In this document: piece after piece, positions 6,404-12,134 of the stretch
Numbering within the stretch: the stretch's first letter is position 1
How the letters are laid out: each line of letters starts with the position of its first letter
Assembly (NCBI GenBank): GCA_013002105.1
Contig: JABDKS010000550.1
Coordinates: 1-12,134 of the forward strand
DNA from: Pirellulaceae bacterium
Lineage (GTDB): Bacteria; Planctomycetota; Planctomycetia; Pirellulales; Pirellulaceae
Direction of reading: 5' to 3'
Length of the DNA stretch: 12,134 nucleotides
Translations under genes and position numbers: made by a program
The notes under the pieces: model-generated
The model's input: the letters and a program-made list of their open reading frames with translations, nothing else
The model's database searches: none
What the model was told of the DNA's origin: nothing

Positions 6404-9223
6404 ATGAATAGCTATAGCTTGGACTACATCGACGATCTGTACGTCCAATACGTCCGCGACCCCTCGAGTGTTTCGGATATGTGGCGAGAGTACTTTGAAC
6501 AGTTTCTCATTGTTGGCGGATCCAACCGCAAATCGACTCCCGCGGCTACGCTGGTCAAGGAACAAACCGGCGGCGACGGTGACGCGGCAGCGGTCAACGG
6601 CGCCCCCGACAATCGACGCGGGTCCACGGGCGATACGACGACCGACCAAGCGCTCTGGATGTCCCGCATTCAAGACCGCGTGAACCAACTGGTTCGTGAA
6701 TACCGCGTCCGGGGTCACTTGGTTGCACAGCTCGATCCTCTGGAAATCTACAAAAGTGATGCGCCCGAATTAAGTCCCAGCCTTTACGGTTTGAGCGATC
6801 AAGATTTGCAGCGTCCGCTCGATAGCAAAGCGTTGGAAAATGTGTCGGGCGGAACGCTGGATGCGATTCTGGAGAAGCTGCAAAATACGTACTGCCGCAG
6901 CATCGGTGCGCAGTTCATGCACATTGACAATCGCAACATCCGCGACTGGTTGCAGCGTCGGATGGAAACCACCGAAAATCGGCTGGATCTATCCTTAGCC
7001 GTTCAGAAACGTATCTACGCTCGGTTGGCCGATGCATCAATCTTCGAAGAATTCGTGCGGCGGAAATTTGTCGGCGCCAAAACCTTTTCGCTCGAAGGCG
7101 CCGAGAGTTTGATCCCGATGATCGACTTGGCACTCGAAAAAGCAGGTCAACACAAAGTCAAGGAAGTCGTATTGGGGATGGCTCATCGCGGCCGCTTGAA
7201 CGTGATGGCCAACATCCTGAAAAAACGCGCGATGAACATTTTCTGGTCGTTCGACGATCCGAATCCCGAAATGAGTCGCGGTGGCGGTGACGTACGCTAT
7301 CACTTGGGATACAGCAGTGATTGGCGTACCGCTTCGGGTGACGAGATCCACATTTCGCTCTGCTTTAACCCCAGCCACTTGGAATACGTCAATACCGTTG
7401 CACTGGGCCGAACCCGTTGCAAACAAGATCGACGTGGTGACAGCAAACGCCAAGAAGTGATGACGATCTTGGTTCATGGCGACGCCGCGTTTGCTGGCGA
7501 AGGCGTCGTGCAGGAAACATTGAACCTGAGCGAATTACCCGGTTACCGAACCGGCGGAACGCTTCATATCATCATCAACAACCAAGTAGGTTTTACCACC
7601 GAACCTCGCCAAGGTCGCAGCACGACGTACGCAACCGACGTCGCAAAAATGCTGCAAATTCCGATCTTCCACGTCAATGGCGAAGACCCCGAAGCGGTGG
7701 CCCAGGTCGTCTCGCTGGCGATGGATTTCCGAAAGGAATTTCAACGCGATGTCGTGATCGACCTGTACGCCTATCGTCGGTGGGGGCACAACGAGGGCGA
7801 CGAACCCCGATTCACGCAACCCCGCATGTACTCCGTGATCGATCGCCGCGCGAGTGTCCGCGAACAATATCTCAATCGCTTGTTAGAGATTGGAAAAATC
7901 TCGCCGGAAGAAGCCGAGGACATCCAGCGACAGCGGACCGAAAAGCTGGAGACCGAGTTTGCGGCCAGTCAGAACGAAAGCTTTGTTCCCGACACCCAGA
8001 CGTTGGCCGAAAACTGGAGTGAGTTTTTCGGCGGCCCGGAACCTCGCGAACCAACCGACACCACGGTGGACAAACAGGACCTGGCTGAGTGGGTCGACTC
8101 GCTGACCCGACTGCCCGAGGGATTCTCGGCCCATAAAAAATTGAAACGCCCCATGGCCAATCGACGCGAAATGGCGTTGGGTAACAAGCCGTTCGATTGG
8201 GCCACCGCCGAAGCCGCCGCGTTTGCCTCGCTCCTGGCCCAAGGTCACCCGATTCGGATGACAGGACAGGATTGTCAACGAGGAACGTTCAGCCACCGTC
8301 ACGCCGTCTTGCACGACGTCAAAACGGGCGAACTGTATACGCCATTGGAACACGTCAGCGGCGACCAAGCCCGACTGGATCTTCACAATAGCCCGCTGAG
8401 CGAAGCCGGCGTGCTCGGGTTTGAATACGGATATTCCTTGGACCTGCCCGACGGTCTGGTCGTTTGGGAAGCCCAGTTCGGAGACTTCTGGAACTGTGCA
8501 CAAGTCATCGTCGACCAATTCATCGCCAGCGCAGAAGACAAATGGAATCGACTGAGCGGGCTGGTGATGCTGTTGCCGCACGGATTCGAAGGCCAGGGAC
8601 CGGAACACTGTAGCGCTCGATTTGAACGTTTTTTGGCGATGGTCGCCGAGCACAATATCCAGGTCTGCCAGCCCACCACGCCAGCACAGTACTTCCACCT
8701 ATTGCGTCGGCAAGTGATCTGCAAATGGCGAAAGCCGCTGATTGTATTGACCCCAAAGAGTTTGCTGCGGCACCCCAAAGTAGTCAGCAAGTTCAACATC
8801 GTCGCGGACGGTCAATTCAAAAAAATCCTGCCGGATCGCAAGGTACGGCTGGCAAACTGTCGCCGATTGCTGCTGTGCACCGGCAAAGTGTATTACGATC
8901 TGATGGAAGCGCGACGAAAGCGAAAAATCGAAGGCGTCGCCATCATGCGTGTCGAACAGTTGTATCCGCTGAGCCAAGCTGAACTGCTCAAGTCGATCAA
9001 CGAATTGCCGGAAGGCACGGAAATCTGCTGGGTTCAAGAAGAACCCGAGAACATGGGAGCCTGGCCCTACATCAAACTGCATTACGCCGACGCAGCTGGC
9101 AAACGGTACCAGTTGATGCGCGTCACGCGGCCGGAGTCAGCAAGTCCGAGTACCGGCAGCATGGCGGCACACAAGATCGAACAAGCTGAATTGATCGACG
9201 CCGCGTTTGCAAATCTGAAATAG
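6404..9223 (+). CDS. sucA: 2-oxoglutarate dehydrogenase E1 component (thiamine diphosphate-dependent)
   Basis: The E1 subunit decarboxylates 2-oxoglutarate in the TCA cycle and passes the succinyl group to the lipoyl arm of E2. The product has 939 residues, close to the family norm. Residues 5-34 (SLDYIDDLYVQYVRDP onward) match the N-terminal segment of E1. The E1 domain has HIDN near 173, GMAHRGRLN (258-266), the thiamine diphosphate site from GDAAFAGEG (359-367) to NN (392-393), FHVNGEDPEA (422-431) and HNEGDEP (462-468). The transketolase-like domain has GQDCQRGTFSHRHAV (621-635), EAQFGDFWNCAQ (689-700) and HGFEGQGPEHCSAR (726-739). The C-terminal domain ends near 939. GEG replaces the usual GQG at 365-367, and Cys stands where Ser is common at 624 and 736. 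The ATG at 6404 is chosen because the family sequence begins there. No sucB or lpd gene lies beside it, so the complex is encoded at scattered loci or outside the window. Confidence 0.97.
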   Translation: MNSYSLDYIDDLYVQYVRDPSSVSDMWREYFEQFLIVGGSNRKSTPAATLVKEQTGGDGDAAAVNGAPDNRRGSTGDTTTDQALWMSRIQDRVNQLVREYRVRGHLVAQLDPLEIYKSDAPELSPSLYGLSDQDLQRPLDSKALENVSGGTLDAILEKLQNTYCRSIGAQFMHIDNRNIRDWLQRRMETTENRLDLSLAVQKRIYARLADASIFEEFVRRKFVGAKTFSLEGAESLIPMIDLALEKAGQHKVKEVVLGMAHRGRLNVMANILKKRAMNIFWSFDDPNPEMSRGGGDVRYHLGYSSDWRTASGDEIHISLCFNPSHLEYVNTVALGRTRCKQDRRGDSKRQEVMTILVHGDAAFAGEGVVQETLNLSELPGYRTGGTLHIIINNQVGFTTEPRQGRSTTYATDVAKMLQIPIFHVNGEDPEAVAQVVSLAMDFRKEFQRDVVIDLYAYRRWGHNEGDEPRFTQPRMYSVIDRRASVREQYLNRLLEIGKISPEEAEDIQRQRTEKLETEFAASQNESFVPDTQTLAENWSEFFGGPEPREPTDTTVDKQDLAEWVDSLTRLPEGFSAHKKLKRPMANRREMALGNKPFDWATAEAAAFASLLAQGHPIRMTGQDCQRGTFSHRHAVLHDVKTGELYTPLEHVSGDQARLDLHNSPLSEAGVLGFEYGYSLDLPDGLVVWEAQFGDFWNCAQVIVDQFIASAEDKWNRLSGLVMLLPHGFEGQGPEHCSARFERFLAMVAEHNIQVCQPTTPAQYFHLLRRQVICKWRKPLIVLTPKSLLRHPKVVSKFNIVADGQFKKILPDRKVRLANCRRLLLCTGKVYYDLMEARRKRKIEGVAIMRVEQLYPLSQAELLKSINELPEGTEICWVQEEPENMGAWPYIKLHYADAAGKRYQLMRVTRPESASPSTGSMAAHKIEQAELIDAAFANLK

Positions 9224-9241
9224 TCGCCGACGTCGGGCGAC
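9223..9241 (+). terminator. Small hairpin at the sucA stop codon
   Basis: gtcgcc (starting with the last base of the TAG stop) pairs with ggcgac over six bases around a seven-base loop. No T-run follows. It may help end or protect the sucA transcript, but the support is weak. Confidence 0.3.
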
Positions 9242-9291
9242 GGAGGTCGGGCAGAGCATTCACGGCTAGCTCGCTGTCCCCGAACTCGCTG

Positions 9292-9342
9292 GCCAGGAAT
9301 TTGTCCTGGCGTCAGCGCAAACGTGCCAGGACAGGTCCTGGC
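9292..9342. terminator. Two tandem perfect hairpins between convergent genes, REP-like
   Basis: gccagga/tcctggc forms a seven-pair stem with a five-base loop at 9292-9310 and again with a four-base loop at 9325-9342. The two hairpins carry the same stem but differ in the loop and spacer. They sit between the convergent stops of sucA (9223) and the coiled-coil gene (9400), where a bidirectional terminator is expected. No T-run is present. The second hairpin continues into ctacga, a layout I recall from dispersed repeats in Pirellulaceae genomes; this is memory, not a search. Confidence 0.6.
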
Positions 9343-9399
9343 CTACGACTACGACGATGACTCGACCGCCCCGTCATGACGCGTCATTCACACCAGCGG

Positions 9400-11061
9400 T
9401 TACCGGCCTTCGCGCAACTTATTGAAGTAATCGGTCGCGTGCTCTTGCTCGGTGCGTGGCAAGTTCTCTGTGTCGAGCGCTTTGCTTTCTTCGGCTAACG
9501 CTCCTTCGACAAGATTCTTCAGCTCTTCGCGTGACACACCCTTCTTGTTGGGACCGTCTGCAAAACCGGCGATAATCGCTTTGCCTTTCTTGACGTTGCC
9601 GCGGACCTGCGTTTCGTAGGTGTTGGTGTCCCCTTCCTGTTCAGGACGATCGCCCTGGCCGTTTCCTTTTCCCATTCCGTCACCTTGGCCCTGACCTTGG
9701 CCTTGACCCATCCCAAACTGATTTCCCTGACATTGTTGGCAACCGCCGCCACCACAATTCTTGCATCGCATCTGGCTTTTTGATTGCGACAGTTCGTCCA
9801 ACGTCGATTGCAAGTCTTCCAGTTCGGACATTTCTTGTTGCATGTCGCCCAATTGATCAGCCATCTTTTGCAGGGCATCGGCGGCTTCGCCTGGCTTGCC
9901 ATTTTTCATGGCCTGTTGAGCTTGGTTCATCGCTTCGGCCATATTCTGCATTTGCTGCATCTGGCTGTCTTTTTGTTGCATTTCGTTGAGCTGCTGCTGC
10001 ATTTTGGCGGCATCGGCGCCTCGGCCCTCTGCCTTAGCTTGCTCGATCTTTTTCTGCAGCTCTTGTTTTTTCTGCTCGTGCTGCTTGACCGCGTCCTGCA
10101 ACTGCTTCTTCATCTGTTCGACCTGCTTTTTCAGCTGATCTTTCTCCTGCTCGCTCAGTTTGCCGTCACGCATCTTGCTGGCCAAATCTTTGACCATCTC
10201 CTTGGCCTTGCCGAAATCGCCTTTTTCGATCGCTTTGGCAACCTTATCTCCGGGCCCCGCTTCCAAGCCTTTCATCTGCGACATCGCTTTTCGCATTTGC
10301 TCGCTCGAGCCGAGTTGATTGCGGCGTTCTTCCAATTCCTTTTTCAAGTCGTTCATCGCAATCATGGCTTCTTTGCGATTCATGTTTTGCTTTTGCGCAA
10401 TCTTATTCAGATCCGCTTCCATTTTCTCAAAGAGTTCTTTGGCCTCTTTTAAGCCCTTGGCGTCAGCATTTCGCTTTTGTTGCTGAATTCGTTTTTTCAG
10501 TTGTGCCGCAACCTTCTTCACCTGCTCGACTTCCGCCTGATCCGACTTCATCGTGCTGCTGGCGTCGCTCTGACTCACTGGTTCAACCAACAACAACACA
10601 ATGGCCAGAATGGGAATCAACGAAAACGGCAACAGCCCGAGCCGGGATGGTTTCAGAGCAAACCGATCGGCGACTTCTAGCTGACTAGCCCGCTTGTCCG
10701 CATCGGCCATCAAAGCCAAACCGAATTCGCTTTCGCGATCATGATCGCCCAGTGACAGCGAACTACTCAGTCGCTCCCGCAAACCAAAACGCCGATCGAC
10801 CTCCGCCGCCACGGAGTCCGACGAGGGAGCGGTCGCGAAGGTGTAGACACCCGCTGCCAGCAACGCGGCGACGACCGAACCACCAATCCAGTTGTAGGAC
10901 CACGCATCGAAATCAACGTTGATCACCCAGATTGCGGGGATAGCAATTGCGATTGTGGCGACAATCAGTGCCGCAAAAAGCGTGTAAGACAGCGCCCGGC
11001 CGAATGCACCGAGCATCAGTCGTCGTCGGGCAGCAGAAACTTTCGATTCAATTCGATTCAT
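9400..11061 (-). CDS. Membrane-anchored coiled-coil protein with CxxC pair and Gly-rich stretch
   Basis: A 553-residue protein of unknown function. Hydrophobic segments lie near residues 23-48, 57-77 and 141-159, with a soluble stretch of about 60 residues between the second and third. From about 172 to 430 the sequence is a Lys/Gln/Glu/Met-rich coiled coil with long heptad-like runs. After it come two CxxC motifs (CKNC at 433-436 and CQQC at 441-444, separated by four Gly), a repetitive GQG-rich segment (about 446-470) and a conserved-looking tail that includes LPRTEQEHATDYFNKLR (534-550). The architecture recalls DUF4175-like low-complexity proteins and planctomycete proteins encoded near MoxR/vWA genes, but this is likeness of layout only. 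The ATG at 11061 gives MNRIESKV directly before a basic patch and the first membrane segment. Its 3' end converges on sucA. The antisense frame over this gene is Leu/Phe-rich, a mirror of the Gln/Lys codons. Confidence 0.87.
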   Translation of the reverse strand: MNRIESKVSAARRRLMLGAFGRALSYTLFAALIVATIAIAIPAIWVINVDFDAWSYNWIGGSVVAALLAAGVYTFATAPSSDSVAAEVDRRFGLRERLSSSLSLGDHDRESEFGLALMADADKRASQLEVADRFALKPSRLGLLPFSLIPILAIVLLLVEPVSQSDASSTMKSDQAEVEQVKKVAAQLKKRIQQQKRNADAKGLKEAKELFEKMEADLNKIAQKQNMNRKEAMIAMNDLKKELEERRNQLGSSEQMRKAMSQMKGLEAGPGDKVAKAIEKGDFGKAKEMVKDLASKMRDGKLSEQEKDQLKKQVEQMKKQLQDAVKQHEQKKQELQKKIEQAKAEGRGADAAKMQQQLNEMQQKDSQMQQMQNMAEAMNQAQQAMKNGKPGEAADALQKMADQLGDMQQEMSELEDLQSTLDELSQSKSQMRCKNCGGGGCQQCQGNQFGMGQGQGQGQGDGMGKGNGQGDRPEQEGDTNTYETQVRGNVKKGKAIIAGFADGPNKKGVSREELKNLVEGALAEESKALDTENLPRTEQEHATDYFNKLREGR

Positions 11062-11288
11062 GGCCTGAGCCCAGAATTAGCTGGGTGTCTTTGATTGAAC
11101 GTGCGTTGGGTGATTCCGCAAAATCACCACACAAACGAAGCCGTTTGTATGTTTCTATTACGGTGAAAACCCGGTTAGAGTTGGGTCGCCTTTTGACGAT
11201 GTCCCCTAGTATAGAGGGCAGAACGGGGCATCATTAAAGGCGAAAAATCGATTTTCAGCGTGATTCCCCTATTTCACCGCAAAAAACG
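11062..11288. promoter_or_regulatory. Divergent promoter region with several palindromes
   Basis: This 227-base region lies between two genes that point apart. It holds two adjacent perfect hairpins: ggtgatt/aatcacc at 11109-11128 (six-base loop) and acaaacg/cgtttgt at 11131-11148 (four-base loop). Further right, AAAATCGATTTT at 11244-11255 is a perfect 12-base palindrome, operator-like, about 33 bases before the plus-strand ATG. An 8-base inverted pair, cggtgaaa (11161-11168) and tttcaccg (11272-11279), frames this part, and gtgattcc occurs at both 11110 and 11260. TTGACG (11193) and TATAGA (11210) resemble promoter boxes, but their 11-base spacing is too short for a standard promoter. Confidence 0.5.
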
Positions 11289-11717
11289 ATGCTTGCTGAC
11301 ACCCAACTTCCCGATCCCGATCAGTTTCCAGATGCCGATGTTGTGATCTTTGACGGTCAGTGCAATTTTTGCCGCTCACAGGTCAAAACACTTCATCGGT
11401 TGGATTGCTGCGGTAACCGACTCGCTTTCCTTTCGCTTCACGACGAACGAGTCGCTCAGCGGTACCCCGATCTAACGCATGACCAGCTGATGGAACAGAT
11501 GTTTGTCGTGGATCCCCAAGACCGCCGACATGGAGGCGCCGATGCGGTTCGGTACTTGAGTCGACGGTTGCCGATGCTGTGGATCGCCGCACCCATTCTC
11601 CATCTGCCCTTTTCCGCCGGTTTGTGGCGCTGGATGTACAACCAAGTCGCGAAACGGCGTTACAAATTGGCTGGCAAATCTTGCGAAAACGACGCCTGCA
11701 GTATCCATCTGGACTGA
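11289..11717 (+). CDS. DCC-family thiol-disulfide oxidoreductase (DUF393)
   Basis: A small protein of 142 residues, the usual size for the family. The family mark, Asp-x-x-Cys-x-x-Cys near the N-terminus, is clear as FDGQCNFCR (residues 21-29, with Cys25 and Cys28), after a hydrophobic strand VVIFD. The central part has the expected thioredoxin-like pattern, and the C-terminal YNQVAKRRYKLAG is typical of DCC proteins. These proteins are thought to carry out thiol redox reactions, but the biological substrates are not known. There is no signal peptide, so it is probably cytoplasmic or membrane-associated. A second close cysteine pair, Cys132 and Cys137, stands at the C-terminus. No Shine-Dalgarno site precedes the ATG at 11289, which follows an A-rich stretch. 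It is divergent from the coiled-coil gene and convergent with purQ, 39 bases away. Confidence 0.88.
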   Translation: MLADTQLPDPDQFPDADVVIFDGQCNFCRSQVKTLHRLDCCGNRLAFLSLHDERVAQRYPDLTHDQLMEQMFVVDPQDRRHGGADAVRYLSRRLPMLWIAAPILHLPFSAGLWRWMYNQVAKRRYKLAGKSCENDACSIHLD

Positions 11718-11756
11718 ACTCTGGCATCCGTTCCTGCCGTGACGCCAGTATGGTTT

Positions 11757-12134
11757 CTAAGCAAACCAATCGACAGCGTTTTTGAACATCGCCAATCCGT
11801 CACCCTGTTCTGGCTGTTCTTTTCGTCGCGTCCAAAACGGATGCTGAGTGGGATCAATGTGGCGTTCGGGGTGCGGCATCAATCCAAATACGCGGCCACT
11901 GGCATCACAAACGCCCGCTACGTTGGCGTCGGCACCGTTTGGGTTGGCGGGAAAGGGCAGAATGTCATCCTGCAAAGCCCCCTGCTCTCCGTCGCAATAT
12001 CGAACGGCCAAACGACCGCTCTGACGTAATTGGGACAAGATCGACTCGTCGGCGGCGACAAATTTCCCTTCGGCATGCGCCATTGGCAAATACATCCGCT
12101 CGATTCCCTTCAGAAATACGCACGGGGTTTCATC
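11757..12134 (-). CDS. purQ: Phosphoribosylformylglycinamidine synthase, glutaminase subunit (C-terminal part)
   Basis: The last 125 residues of a gene that begins beyond the right edge; the frame is open from the edge to a TAG at 11757-11759. It belongs to the class I glutamine amidotransferases and supplies ammonia to PurL in purine synthesis. The visible part has GIERMYLPMAHAEGKF (residues 10-25), where the family usually has AHGEG, then RYCDG, FPANPNG (61-67) and the triad region LMPHPER (85-91) with the catalytic His88 and Glu90. The catalytic cysteine would lie in the missing N-terminal part. The tail HPFWTRR followed by GLAMFKNAVDWF fits a stand-alone PurQ better than the C-terminus of a large fused PurL, but the fused form cannot be excluded from this fragment. 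Confidence 0.88.
   Translation of the reverse strand, partial: DETPCVFLKGIERMYLPMAHAEGKFVAADESILSQLRQSGRLAVRYCDGEQGALQDDILPFPANPNGADANVAGVCDASGRVFGLMPHPERHIDPTQHPFWTRRKEQPEQGDGLAMFKNAVDWFA

Noticed and set aside
7883..8698. Minus-strand 271-residue frame opposite sucA
   Set aside because: It lies fully opposite conserved E1 sequence and shows no recognisable domain.
9784..10452. Plus-strand Leu/Phe-rich 222-residue frame that looks like a membrane protein
   Set aside because: Its hydrophobic look comes from reading Gln/Lys/Glu codons of the coiled-coil gene on the opposite strand.
11193..11215. TTGACG and TATAGA as a standard promoter for the DCC gene
   Set aside because: The spacing is only 11 bases, too short for the usual sigma-70 arrangement.
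11718..11756. Terminator between the DCC gene and purQ
   Set aside because: Only a five-pair ctggc/gccag stem with an 18-base loop and no T-run is seen, which is not enough.

Overview
The window looks like a piece of chromosome from a planctomycete, most likely of the Pirellulaceae (Rhodopirellula-like) type. This is inferred, not proven. The grounds are moderate GC, mostly unlinked housekeeping genes on both strands, few clear Shine-Dalgarno sites, a large membrane-anchored Gln/Lys/Met-rich coiled-coil protein of planctomycete style, and paired hairpins with a GCCAGGA...TCCTGGC stem that resemble dispersed repeats I recall from such genomes. I see no phage, insertion sequence, CRISPR array, tRNA or rRNA.

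Layout. Bases 1-1383 (minus strand) hold two overlapping genes for unrecognised membrane proteins; the second runs off the left edge. Bases 1645-2676 (minus) encode a tRNA-dihydrouridine synthase (Dus/DusB family). Its leader carries a terminator-like nested inverted repeat with a seven-T run, then a small hairpin over the likely ribosome binding site. Bases 2878-3930 (minus) encode an exported, probably outer-membrane beta-barrel protein with a Met/His-rich stretch. Bases 4134-5924 (minus) encode an ABC-F ATPase with two ATPase domains and a C-terminal coiled coil. The 479-base gap 5925-6403 separates this gene from the divergent sucA and contains a degenerate 19-bp tandem repeat array.

Bases 6404-9223 (plus) encode the E1 subunit of 2-oxoglutarate dehydrogenase (sucA); no E2 or E3 gene is beside it. 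sucA converges on a minus-strand gene (9400-11061) for a 553-residue protein with three membrane segments, a long coiled coil, a CxxC pair and a Gly-rich stretch; two perfect hairpins lie between the two stops. A 227-base divergent region with several palindromes follows. Next come a small DCC-family thiol-disulfide oxidoreductase (11289-11717, plus) and, convergent with it and cut by the right edge, the C-terminal part of purQ (11757-12134, minus).

The genes do not form one pathway. They are a mix of central carbon metabolism (sucA), purine synthesis (purQ), tRNA modification and translation (dus, ABC-F), and envelope proteins. I found no convincing new multi-gene system. The points most worth a second look are the dus leader, the 19-bp array, the coiled-coil protein and the palindrome-rich divergent region.
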